From SIG575 sp964474295 (GTDB lineage Bacteria > Bacillota > Clostridia > Oscillospirales > Acutalibacteraceae): DNA of 64,000 nucleotides. Position 1 is the stretch's first letter; each line of letters begins with the position of its first letter. The notes under the pieces are model-generated. The model was not told the origin of the DNA, did not search any database, and saw only the letters and a list, made by a program, of their open reading frames with translations. The stretch covers positions 35,069 to 99,068 of the forward strand of contig CAYYRN010000002.1 in NCBI GenBank assembly GCA_964474295.1, given 5' to 3'. This document shows, one piece after another, positions 56,388 through 64,000 of the stretch. The position numbers and the translations under genes are program-made.

Positions 56388-57884
56388 GTGAAAGAAGATG
56401 TGGAAATGAAAAAAATCGGCTTTGATAACGAAAAATATCTTGCATTGCAATCCGAAAACATTAAAAAGAGAATAAGTGATTTTGGCGGAAAACTCTACCT
56501 TGAATTTGGCGGAAAGCTTTTTGACGATTATCATGCTTCACGTGTTCTTCCGGGTTTTGAACCCGACAGTAAAATAAGAATGTTGCAAACTCTGAAAAAA
56601 GATGTTGAAATTGTTGTGGTAATTAATGCCAACGATATTGAAAAGAAAAAAACAAGAGGCGATCTCGGTATAACATATGACGAGGACGTTTTAAGACTTA
56701 TCGATATTTTCAAAAGTCTTGAACTTTTTGTCGGCAGCGTTGTTGTCACCTGTTACACGGGTCAGCCTGCCGCAAAAGCATATCTCAACAAGCTTTCACT
56801 GCTCGGCATAAAGAACTATAAACACTATCCCATTGACGGTTATCCGTCCGACGTAAACAAAATAGTAAGTGATGACGGCTACGGCAAAAACGAATACATA
56901 GAAACGGAACGTTCGCTTGTTGTTATCACCGCACCCGGTCCCGGAAGCGGAAAAATGGCAACCTGCCTTTCGCAAATATACCACGATAACAAAAGAAACA
57001 TTAAATCCGGTTATGCCAAATATGAAACATTCCCCATTTGGAATTTACCTCTTAAACACCCTGTAAATTTGGCTTATGAGGCTGCAACGGCAGACTTAAA
57101 TGACGTAAATATGATTGACCCTTTCCATTTGGAAGCATACGGCAAAACGACGGTAAACTACAACAGAGATGTCGAGATTTTCCCCGTGCTTGACGAAATG
57201 TTCACAAGAATACAAGGCTCATCGCCTTATAAATCTCCAACCGATATGGGTGTAAATATGGCAGGTTTCTGCATAATCGATGATGAAGCTGTATGCGATG
57301 CCTGTAGAATGGAAATTTTAAGAAGATATTACACGGCACAAAGCGACTTTATGAAAGGAAAAGGAGAAGCTGATGCCGTTAAGAAAATCGAGCTTCTTAT
57401 TAACCGTGAGGGCATAAGTGCCGATATTTGCCCGGCAATTGAGGCTTCAATCAAAAAAGCCGAAATGACCGGTGCTCCCGCAGGCGGTATGGTTTTGCCT
57501 AACGGAAAAGTAATTACGGGAAAAACCTCAAATCTTCTCGGTGCCTCATCCGCTTTGCTGCTGAATGCTTTAAAAGAGCTTGCGGGAATAGACGAAAACC
57601 TCAACATCATCAGTCCTGAGGTTATAGAGCCTATCTGCAACCTTAAAACGAAAAATCTTCATCACAGAAACCCCCGCTTACATTCGGACGAGGTTTTGCT
57701 TGCTCTTTGCGTAAGCGCTGTGACCAACAGTGATGCACAGCTTGCAATTGACCAGCTTGAAAAACTTAAAGGTTGCGATGCTCATTTTTCCGTTATCATT
57801 TCAAATGTTGACGAAAAACTGTATCGTAGACTCGGTATCAATATAACCTGTGAGCCTCGTTATGAAACACAGACGGTAAAATAA
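56388..57884 (+). CDS. DUF1846 family protein
   Basis: A 498-residue cytoplasmic protein of a family common in Firmicutes with unknown function. Conserved features include IGFDNEKYLALQSENI at the start, EFGGKLFDDYHASRVLPGF, VITAPGPGSGKMATCLSQ (a nucleotide-loop-like Gly-rich stretch), and GMVLPNGKVITGKTS. The start is uncertain: a GTG at 56388 has GGAG 7 bases upstream, whereas an ATG at 56406 gives the N-terminus more typical of the family but has only a weak site. Length is normal, and the gene stands alone behind its own promoter. Confidence 0.85.
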   Translation: MKEDVEMKKIGFDNEKYLALQSENIKKRISDFGGKLYLEFGGKLFDDYHASRVLPGFEPDSKIRMLQTLKKDVEIVVVINANDIEKKKTRGDLGITYDEDVLRLIDIFKSLELFVGSVVVTCYTGQPAAKAYLNKLSLLGIKNYKHYPIDGYPSDVNKIVSDDGYGKNEYIETERSLVVITAPGPGSGKMATCLSQIYHDNKRNIKSGYAKYETFPIWNLPLKHPVNLAYEAATADLNDVNMIDPFHLEAYGKTTVNYNRDVEIFPVLDEMFTRIQGSSPYKSPTDMGVNMAGFCIIDDEAVCDACRMEILRRYYTAQSDFMKGKGEADAVKKIELLINREGISADICPAIEASIKKAEMTGAPAGGMVLPNGKVITGKTSNLLGASSALLLNALKELAGIDENLNIISPEVIEPICNLKTKNLHHRNPRLHSDEVLLALCVSAVTNSDAQLAIDQLEKLKGCDAHFSVIISNVDEKLYRRLGINITCEPRYETQTVK

Positions 57885-57902
57885 TTAAAATCAAAAAAAC
57901 AC

Positions 57903-57931
57903 TTGCTTTTTGCTTTAACATATAGTATAAT
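57903..57931 (+). promoter_or_regulatory. Promoter of tRNA-Val
   Basis: TTGCTT (57903-57908), 17-base spacer, TATAAT (57926-57931), 19 bases before the tRNA. Confidence 0.75.
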
Positions 57932-57949
57932 CATTTAGCAATGTGATTT

Positions 57950-58025
57950 GGACATTTAGCTCAGCTGGTAGAGCATTCGCTTGACGTGCGAAGGGTCAGC
58001 GGTTCGAGTCCGTTAATGTCCACCA
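57950..58025 (+). tRNA. tRNA-Val (anticodon GAC)
   Basis: 76 bases including encoded CCA. Acceptor GGACATT pairs with AATGTCC; D arm GCTC/GAGC; anticodon stem TTCGC/GCGAA with loop TTGACGT, anticodon GAC at 57983-57985; T loop TTCGAGT. Confidence 0.96.
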
Positions 58026-58026
58026 A

Positions 58027-58055
58027 AACGCAATCAAAACTGATTGCGTTTTTTT
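58027..58055 (+). terminator. Terminator after tRNA-Val
   Basis: AACGCAATCA (58027-58036) pairs with TGATTGCGTT (58041-58050), then T up to 58055. Confidence 0.9.
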
Positions 58056-58077
58056 ATTAATGAAAGGATTTGATAAA

Positions 58078-60021
58078 ATGAGCAAGCGCTATCCTGCAGT
58101 TCCGCTTATCACCTGTGACCCTTACTTTAACGTTTGGTCAATGTCAGAGAAATTGAACGATGACGTCCCCCGTCACTGGACAAATATGCAAAATTCTCTT
58201 ACCGGTATTATCACGATAGACGGCAAAGAGAAGATTTTTATGGGTAAAAAGAAACATAATCCTTTTTATCACAAGCATTTCGGCACACCCGAAAAAATCG
58301 AGCAGAAATCACTCAATGTAACACCGCTTAAAACTGTTTATGTTTTTGCGGATGACGTAATTGAGCTTGAAGTAAATTTCACCTCACCGCTTTTGCTTGA
58401 TGATTTAAAGCTTCTTTCCCGACCCGTTTCTTATATGACTTATTCCGTAAAAGCGTTGGACGGCAAAGAACATGACATTTCGGTTTATGTTGATGTTTCG
58501 GCAATGCTTTGTGTTGACTTGCCAAACGAATCCGTAACTTTCGGAAAAGAAGACGGCTATGTTTATTTTTCAAGCGGCGAAAAAGATATGCTTAAAGAAA
58601 GCGGCGACGACAAAAGAATAAGCTGGGGCAGAGTTTGTCTTGCTTCCCCCAACGCAAAACTCGGTTTGACAAACGATTCTAAAAAACCGAATGAAATAGA
58701 AGCAGACGGCGAAATGCGTGTTTCGGATTCCTACCCTGTCATTTTTGCTTTGAATGAATATTCGGGCATTAAAGAAGCAACAGGTCTTGTGTGCTTTGCA
58801 TATGACGACATTTATTCGCTTGAATATTTCGGCAAAAAATTAAAGGGCTACTGGGCAAAAGACGGCGAAAGCTTTGATGACGTTTTCGCATCCGCAATTG
58901 CTGATTTTGACAGCATAATTAAACGCATAAATGAATTCGACGAAAAACTTATTAGCGAAGCTTTGAAAATCAGCGAAGAATATGCACAAATTATCTCAAT
59001 CGCTTACCGTCAAACAATTGCGGCTCACAAGCTTGCTTGGGACGGCGAAACGGGAATTTTCGTTTCAAAGGAGTGCTATTCAAACGGCTGTGCGGCAACG
59101 GTAGACGTTACATATCCCTCTATTCCCCTTTTCTTGATTTACAATCCTAAACTTGTTGAATATATGCTCAATCCTATTTTCAAATTTGTAGATTCGGGCA
59201 AATGGGAATATGAGTTTGCTCCTCACGATGCAGGACAGTATCCCCTTGTGAACGGTCAAGTTTACGGCAATCAGGGTATAAAAGACGGTCCCCTCAGACG
59301 TCAAAGCCAAATGCCCGTTGAAGAATGTGGAAATATGCTTCTTTGCATTGCGGCTTTGTGTAAGAAAGAGGGTTCAACGGAATATGCACAAAAGCATTTT
59401 GAAATTTTAAACAGTTGGGCAGAATATCTTGTTGAATTCGGATATAATCCCGAAAACCAGCTTTGCACAGACGACTTTGCAGGCCATCTTGCTCACAACT
59501 GTAACCTTTCCGTTAAAGCGATTATGGGTATGGCGGCATGGGGAATGTTGCTTACCGAAATGGGCAAGGAAGATAAATTCACGGCAATTGCAAAAGATTA
59601 TGCGGCAAGGTGGAAAAAAGACGCATTTGAAAACGGTCATTACAAGCTTGCATTTGACAGCGAAAACACTTGGAGCATCAAGTATAACCTTGTGTGGGAT
59701 AAGCTTTTCAATCTCGGCATTTTTGATGAAGATGTGTTTGAATCGGAAGTTAATTTCTACAAAACAAAAATCAACAAATACGGTCTTCCTCTTGACTGCC
59801 GCAGTCTTTACACAAAAAGTGACTGGCAAATGTGGTCAACCGTTCTTTGCAACGATAAAGAATACACGGATATGATTGTTTCCGCAATGCTTAAAATGCT
59901 CAACGAAACCACAGATATGGTTCCGTTTACCGATTGGTATTATACACACGATGCACATCAGGTTTCTTTCCAGAACAGAACCGTACAGGGCGGTCTGTTT
60001 ATCAATATGTTAAAATTCTGA
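58078..60021 (+). CDS. DUF4965/glutaminase A-family protein
   Basis: A 647-residue protein with the domain order of the fungal glutaminase A-like family: N-terminal DUF4964/DUF5127-like beta part (AVPLITCDPYFNVWSMSE), then an all-helical DUF4965/DUF1793 barrel (LAWDGETGIFVSKECYSNG, DVTYPSIPLFLIYNP, WEYEFAPHDAGQYP, TDDFAGHLAHNCNLSVKAI). The conserved Asp/Glu/His residues suggest a glycosidase- or amidase-like pocket, but the bacterial function is not established. It lacks a signal peptide, unlike many relatives. AAAGGA lies 9 bases before the ATG at 58078. No promoter is evident after the tRNA terminator. Confidence 0.82.
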   Translation: MSKRYPAVPLITCDPYFNVWSMSEKLNDDVPRHWTNMQNSLTGIITIDGKEKIFMGKKKHNPFYHKHFGTPEKIEQKSLNVTPLKTVYVFADDVIELEVNFTSPLLLDDLKLLSRPVSYMTYSVKALDGKEHDISVYVDVSAMLCVDLPNESVTFGKEDGYVYFSSGEKDMLKESGDDKRISWGRVCLASPNAKLGLTNDSKKPNEIEADGEMRVSDSYPVIFALNEYSGIKEATGLVCFAYDDIYSLEYFGKKLKGYWAKDGESFDDVFASAIADFDSIIKRINEFDEKLISEALKISEEYAQIISIAYRQTIAAHKLAWDGETGIFVSKECYSNGCAATVDVTYPSIPLFLIYNPKLVEYMLNPIFKFVDSGKWEYEFAPHDAGQYPLVNGQVYGNQGIKDGPLRRQSQMPVEECGNMLLCIAALCKKEGSTEYAQKHFEILNSWAEYLVEFGYNPENQLCTDDFAGHLAHNCNLSVKAIMGMAAWGMLLTEMGKEDKFTAIAKDYAARWKKDAFENGHYKLAFDSENTWSIKYNLVWDKLFNLGIFDEDVFESEVNFYKTKINKYGLPLDCRSLYTKSDWQMWSTVLCNDKEYTDMIVSAMLKMLNETTDMVPFTDWYYTHDAHQVSFQNRTVQGGLFINMLKF

Positions 60022-60034
60022 TATAAAAATTTAA

Positions 60035-60079
60035 CCGCAACAGTCTTGATTCAAAATGCAGACTGTTGCGGCTTTTTTT
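60035..60079 (+). terminator. Strong rho-independent terminator
   Basis: A 12-base stem CCGCAACAGTCT/AGACTGTTGCGG (60035-60046 with 60060-60071), then TTTTTTT. Confidence 0.92.
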
Positions 60080-60088
60080 ATTTTTTAA

Positions 60089-61045
60089 TTAAAACTCAAT
60101 GCGGGCAATAAAATCCTTGAGAGCTTTTAAATATTGTTCTCGGCACACATAGTAGCTTTCGGCATGTGCCGCACCGGGCATAACATAAAGTTCCGTTTTG
60201 GGTGAAGAGCTTGCCTTGCGGACATCATAAACCATACGGGTAGGAACAAAATTATCGGCATCACCGTGGAAAAACAAAAACGGTACTTTTGCCTTTTTTA
60301 CCTGCTCGATACTGCTGCTTTCTCTGAAATCATATCCGCAGAAGATTTTATTGATAGCGTTTGCGATATACAGAGTGGGAAATTCGTGAAGATGAAATTT
60401 GCTTTTTAAAACGTGTGCAAACTGATCCCACGCACAACTGTAGCCGCAATCGGAAACCACTGCTTTAACCTGTTCCGGCAAATCAGCTTCACCGGAAGCG
60501 TTCATAACGGTTGCCGCACCCATTGAGATACCGTGGAGCAATATTGACGAATCTTGACCGAACTTGTTAACAATGAACTTCGCCCAATCAACACAGTCAC
60601 GTCTGTCGAGCCAAGCAAAGCCGATAAATTTTCCCTCGCTTATGCCGTGCGACCTGTCGTCGGGGACAAGGACGTTATATCCCATATCATAGTAGTTCCT
60701 AATGTATGAGCTGTATTCGTTAATTCCGCAGTTCTTATAACCGTGAACGGCAATTACCGTCTTTTTCGAGGGGTTAGGTGCATAAACCAAAATTCCTTTG
60801 AGCTTCAAGCCGTCAAATGATGTGATTTCGACTTTTTCATATCCTGTTTCAAAAAGCCAATCCTTTTCATTTTTGATAAAGCCCAAAAAAGGTTTAAGAT
60901 GCTCACTGTAATCATCCATTGTCATAGGGTTAGGCGCTTTCTTCGGACGTTTTATCGCATAGCAAAACATACCTATACCCGTCGCCAAGCTGAATACAAC
61001 GAGAACCGCCGCAATTACAATTAAAACAATAAATATCGGATTCAC
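60089..61045 (-). CDS. Membrane-anchored alpha/beta hydrolase
   Basis: A 318-residue serine hydrolase with an N-terminal membrane anchor (about 4-30). Nucleophile elbow GISMGA, acid in HGDADNFVP and base in GAAHAESYY complete the triad; AVHGYKNCGINEY is the oxyanion loop. It resembles the YqkD/BAAT-like peptidase-S9-type hydrolases found in Firmicutes. The N-in anchor would put the catalytic domain outside. Substrate unknown. Confidence 0.85.
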   Translation of the reverse strand: MNPIFIVLIVIAAVLVVFSLATGIGMFCYAIKRPKKAPNPMTMDDYSEHLKPFLGFIKNEKDWLFETGYEKVEITSFDGLKLKGILVYAPNPSKKTVIAVHGYKNCGINEYSSYIRNYYDMGYNVLVPDDRSHGISEGKFIGFAWLDRRDCVDWAKFIVNKFGQDSSILLHGISMGAATVMNASGEADLPEQVKAVVSDCGYSCAWDQFAHVLKSKFHLHEFPTLYIANAINKIFCGYDFRESSSIEQVKKAKVPFLFFHGDADNFVPTRMVYDVRKASSSPKTELYVMPGAAHAESYYVCREQYLKALKDFIARIEF

Positions 61046-61073
61046 AAAATCACCTCATACATTTGATGTTTTC

Positions 61074-61102
61074 ATTTTACATCAAAGCAAATAAAAAATC
61101 AA
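61074..61102 (-). promoter_or_regulatory. Promoter of the alpha/beta hydrolase gene
   Basis: On the minus strand TTGATT (61102-61097), 17-base spacer, TAAAAT (61079-61074). Confidence 0.6.
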
Positions 61103-61186
61103 CAAATTTCTGCCTAAAAGTTCCGATAATTTATTCTTTTTTAATAAATCATATGCAAAATTATCTTTTGTCATAAAAAATTTCAC

Positions 61187-61873
61187 TCAGAAAAAATCGG
61201 CTCGCAAATATTTGCCGAATACTTCTTTTCTGATACTGTCTATATGTTCGGCTTGTGCTTGAGAAAAGCAAAAATAATCATATTTAATTACATTTGAATA
61301 CTTCGTATCTTCGGCATTTTTTATGTACCCGATTTTGCCCTCAATGGGAAAAGAATACAGAATTAAATCTACATTAATTTTAAATTCGGGATTAGCCAAA
61401 GATTTTTTGTAGCTTTCCGCATAAACCAAATCATCGCAAAACACCAAATATCTACTGTCCTCACGCATAGAATTATTGATGTAATTAACAGCACGGTAAA
61501 ACGAATTTTTACTTGACCTGTAATAATCAATAAAGTTCGGTTCATATATTACCGCTGTTTTTCCTTTAAGTGCAGCATCACCTTTTATGACATTATCAAT
61601 AACTACCGTTGTTTTTGTTGTTTGGTAAGTGTTTTCTGTCGACTTTACCGTTACGGCAAAAACATTTTTTACTTTTTCAAGTTGCTTTAGAACTGTACTT
61701 TTTTTACAGTCTTCATTTATAAAATCTTCATCATCACGCTGTGACAGGACACGGTAAATTGCGTCGTCACTGTCGATTTTTACAAAGCTCGAACGTGTTG
61801 CCAATCCTAATATTACGGAAAGAATAAGTAAAACGCATATAGTCGGAATTAAAATCTTATGCATTTTTTTCAT
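61187..61873 (-). CDS. Membrane-anchored protein of unknown function, ABC-linked
   Basis: A 228-residue protein with one N-terminal membrane segment (about 5-25) and an outer domain without recognised motif. I do not recognise the family. Its start (ATG 61873, behind AAGGGTGG) lies inside the ABC ATPase gene, a 17-base overlap, so it is coupled to the export cluster and may be an accessory part of it. Confidence 0.6.
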   Translation of the reverse strand: MKKMHKILIPTICVLLILSVILGLATRSSFVKIDSDDAIYRVLSQRDDEDFINEDCKKSTVLKQLEKVKNVFAVTVKSTENTYQTTKTTVVIDNVIKGDAALKGKTAVIYEPNFIDYYRSSKNSFYRAVNYINNSMREDSRYLVFCDDLVYAESYKKSLANPEFKINVDLILYSFPIEGKIGYIKNAEDTKYSNVIKYDYFCFSQAQAEHIDSIRKEVFGKYLRADFF

Positions 61874-62522
61874 TTTTATCCACCCTTTCCTTGTCGATGA
61901 TTTTGCCGTCTTTCATATAAACAATTTCATCACACAAACGGTTGATATCTTCACTTGAATGACTTGCTATCAAAATTGTCGCCCCGTTGTTTTTGGCTTT
62001 AAGCAAACGCTTCTTAAAATACTCGGCACTTTCTTCATCAAGTGCATTTGTCGGTTCGTCCAAAAGCATAAGTTCGGGATTACCCATAAAAGCCTGTGCT
62101 ATTCTCAGCTTTTGCTTCATTCCCAAAGAAAACGCTTTAAAAGCCTTTTTACTTTTCGGGTCAAGTCCGAATTCCGAAATTAAATTATTTATTTCATTTC
62201 GGCTGACCTGTGTTGAGCTTAATGAATTTAGCAAATCCAAATTTTCAAAAGCAGAAAGCTCCATCCACAAATTAGCGTTTTCAATAAGCAAACCGACATT
62301 TTTAGGGTGCTTACCGTTTCCGACCTTTATACCATCAACGTAAACACTACCTGTTGTCGGAGTTATAAGTCCCGAAATTGCTCTGAACAGCATAGTTTTA
62401 CCCGACCCGTTAATGCCGACAAATCCGTAGATTTTATTTTTATCCAAAGATAAATTAATTTCATTAAGTACGATGTTATCCTTGATTTTCTTTGTATAAT
62501 TTGATATTTCAATATAACTCAT
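61857..62522 (-). CDS. ABC transporter ATP-binding protein (export type)
   Basis: A 221-residue ATPase. Walker A GINGSGKT, signature SLGMKQKLRIAQA, Walker B LMLLDEPTNALDE and ASHS switch. The LGMKQ signature and short length are typical of ABC-2-type exporters (bacteriocin, lantibiotic or antibiotic resistance systems). Two membrane genes lie upstream and one anchored protein downstream. The substrate is unknown; no peptide precursor is seen in the window. Confidence 0.9.
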   Translation of the reverse strand: MSYIEISNYTKKIKDNIVLNEINLSLDKNKIYGFVGINGSGKTMLFRAISGLITPTTGSVYVDGIKVGNGKHPKNVGLLIENANLWMELSAFENLDLLNSLSSTQVSRNEINNLISEFGLDPKSKKAFKAFSLGMKQKLRIAQAFMGNPELMLLDEPTNALDEESAEYFKKRLLKAKNNGATILIASHSSEDINRLCDEIVYMKDGKIIDKERVDKNEKNA

Positions 62523-62531
62523 AAAATCACC

Positions 62532-63172
62532 TCATAACCAATCCTTTTTCATTACAAATTTTTCACCTGCAACAGCTAACAAAAATTCGGCAACGGAAAT
62601 AATTATGTAATTTATCCAAGCGGGATAAGGATTTAAGTAAAAATCGCTTGTAAAAGTATATAAGTGCCACGATATGCAGTAACACGATAGAATAGAATAA
62701 CGCATTTGATAATCATAAAGAAAAGCGGTAGCTATAATTAACGNNNNNNNNNNNNNNNNNNNNNNNNNNNNNNNNNNNNNNNNNNNNNNNNNNNNNNNNN
62801 NNNNNNNNNNNNNNNNNNNNNNNNNNNNNNNNNNNNNNNNNNNCTTTGAAGCATCTTGAACTTATACCACTTTTTCACACCACTCATACGCAAAAAAGCA
62901 TATGCTTTTGCACTTTCCGAATCTTCGATAAAGATGCTGCAAATAATCGGAATCATTAAGAACAAAATCATTGAAGAAAAGAATGCGTCAGCGTGATATT
63001 CGTGATTTATGGTGTACACAGACGATTCCCTTGCCTTTAAAAAAACTTCTTCAAACGTACCTTCCGAAACAGACACGGAAAGAATATTAAAGCAGAAAAG
63101 AACCGAGGCACAAATCAACGAAATCACGGAAATTTTTAACAGTTTTTTCTTTTCAAAAAAATATTTATACAT
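62532..63172 (-). CDS. ABC transporter membrane protein, interrupted by assembly gap
   Basis: The 5' part (from ATG 63172) encodes MYKYFFEKKKLLKISVIS and two membrane segments up to KMLQ before the N run. After the gap the only frame that stays open to the next gene reads LIIATAFLYDYQMRYS ... GEKFVMKKDWL and stops at 62532-62534, 10 bases before the ATPase start. The two parts almost surely belong to one permease whose middle is missing; the 100 N are a placeholder, so the frame across them means nothing. Its start overlaps the stop of the upstream gene by 8 bases. Confidence 0.65.
62744..62843. other. Assembly gap (100 N)
   Basis: Exactly 100 N, the conventional placeholder for a scaffold gap of unknown size. 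Confidence 1.
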
Positions 63173-64000
63173 AGTTATCGTTCAACCTTTTTTTGGCAAG
63201 CGGTATAGGAAGAATACAACCTAAAATTAAAAGTATGTAAGTAACGGCAAAACCTCTTTCTGTCATATTCGTGAAAAATCTCGCGGAAAACATATAGTTC
63301 TTAATGCAAAACTCGCTTAATCCGAAAACATTCAAAAGCATCATAATGATGTTGTATACGGCAAAAAAAGATATGAGCAATATGGACTTACTTTTGCTGT
63401 AAAAAAATGAAAATTGATAAACAATAACTGCAAACAATCCCGAAGTGATCGAGGTTAGAATCAGATAAATCAAATTATACAAATATGTGTTTTTTACAAA
63501 CAAATCGGGAAACAATACGGTATCCAGCACAGAACGGTAAACACCCGATTCGATTTTAGAAAAATTCGTTGAATCAATCATTGAATCAACGGGAAAAGTA
63601 ATATAATTTAATCCCATATTTATTAAAAGAGGAATAACGGCAACAAGAAAACCCGAAATAAATACAGCCGTCATTTTTGAAAAGTAATAGGCATTGTTCG
63701 TCTGCCTTGTTATACAAAATTCGGTTGTTCGTTGTTCACGTTCTTCAAAAAACGTATCGGAAAACGGTAAAGCTGCCAAAATCGGGAAAACCGCCGCATA
63801 AATTTCAAACAAAACCGAATCAATTAAATCCGAACCGAGGTATAAATATTTTGCGGCTTTTACCTGGAATAAAGCTTCACCGAAAAATGTTATGCAATAA
63901 TAGCCAAACACGGCAACGGCAAAAAATATTCCTATCGTCAAAGCTAAAATAAAGCTTTTTCTTTTTAGCATTAATTTTAGTTGTACGGTTAAACTTTTCA
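63165..64000 (-). CDS. ABC transporter membrane protein, 5' end beyond the window
   Basis: A membrane protein with about six hydrophobic segments, ending AKKRLNDNYV. The ATG at 63971 (MLKRKSF) has no ribosome site, and the frame stays open upstream to the window edge reading KSLTVQLKLMLKRKSF, a normal N-terminus for such permeases, so I treat the gene as continuing past 64000. FSDTFFEEREQRTTEF is the coupling-loop region seen in ABC-2 permeases. It is followed by the second permease with an 8-base overlap. Confidence 0.7.
   Translation of the reverse strand, partial: KSLTVQLKLMLKRKSFILALTIGIFFAVAVFGYYCITFFGEALFQVKAAKYLYLGSDLIDSVLFEIYAAVFPILAALPFSDTFFEEREQRTTEFCITRQTNNAYYFSKMTAVFISGFLVAVIPLLINMGLNYITFPVDSMIDSTNFSKIESGVYRSVLDTVLFPDLFVKNTYLYNLIYLILTSITSGLFAVIVYQFSFFYSKSKSILLISFFAVYNIIMMLLNVFGLSEFCIKNYMFSARFFTNMTERGFAVTYILLILGCILPIPLAKKRLNDNYV

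Noticed and set aside
62738..63172. Truncated permease pseudogene
   Set aside because: The stop near 62738 arises only if the 100 N are counted as real bases. Sequence beyond the gap is open in another frame to a proper stop at 62532, so the gene is gapped, not broken.
1..64000. Prophage, integrative element or insertion sequence
   Set aside because: No integrase, transposase, terminase, relaxase or terminal repeats were seen; both tRNA genes are intact, with no flanking attachment-site duplication noticed.

Overview
The window looks like a chromosomal stretch from a strictly anaerobic, AT-rich Gram-positive bacterium of class Clostridia, most likely a gut or rumen relative of Ruminococcaceae/Oscillospirales. 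This rests on AGGAGG-type ribosome sites before most genes, TTGACA-17-TATAAT promoters, [FeFe]-hydrogenase maturation genes, Rex, dockerin proteins, a class B sortase with an SPQTG substrate, DUF5685 and ThiW. A run of exactly 100 N at 62744-62843 shows a scaffolded draft assembly. I see no phage, insertion sequence, CRISPR array or rRNA; there are two tRNAs (Thr-CGT, Val-GAC).

Layout. 1-1437 (minus): start of a response regulator and an upstream lipoprotein. 1599-7372 (plus): one operon of aconitase, isocitrate dehydrogenase, Rex, a sugar isomerase-like TIM barrel and a DUF6807 protein. 7377-9760 (minus): feoAB ferrous iron uptake. 9871-11526: an SDR with a zinc-ribbon-like tail. 11609-13651: DUF5685, a J-like protein without HPD, and a membrane protein. 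13655-17792: TM1266-type protein, hydE, hydG, hydF behind a leader with a terminator. 17813-20658: DapA-like aldolase, GDPD, metallophosphoesterase. 20673-22961 (minus): polar amino-acid ABC importer. 23024-28632: GH2 enzyme divergent from a GPH sugar symporter and a metallophosphoesterase. 28733-31474 (minus): zinc-ribbon membrane protein, SDR, lipoprotein. 31647-33343: tRNA-Thr and a sodium:amino-acid symporter. 33354-37198 (minus): thiamine salvage operon thiD-tenA-thiW-thiM-thiE under a TPP riboswitch, with a second, unassigned structured leader before thiW.

37199-47070 (minus) holds two large secreted dockerin proteins: a 2074-residue FIVAR-like/cohesin-like protein and a papain-type peptidase. 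47086-50297 (minus): MazF/NdoA toxin, metallophosphoesterase, tcdA and ttcA. 50320-53912 (minus): a compact surface operon of an SPQTG sortase substrate, class B sortase, LCP protein and a membrane-anchored cohesin-like protein. 53925-56296 (minus): GH36 alpha-galactosidase and a lipoprotein cyclophilin. 56335-60079 (plus): DUF1846, tRNA-Val and a DUF4965/glutaminase-family protein. 60089-64000 (minus): alpha/beta hydrolase and an ABC export cluster cut by the assembly gap and the window end.

Together the genes describe a fermenter that makes 2-oxoglutarate by a partial TCA branch, uses H2-evolving hydrogenase, imports ferrous iron, salvages thiamine precursors, takes up glycosides and displays proteins by dockerin-cohesin-like and sortase routes. 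The three places I would look first are the thiW leader (35321-35563), the DUF5685/J-like operon (11609-13651), and the sortase/cohesin-like operon (50320-53837) with its dockerin neighbours.
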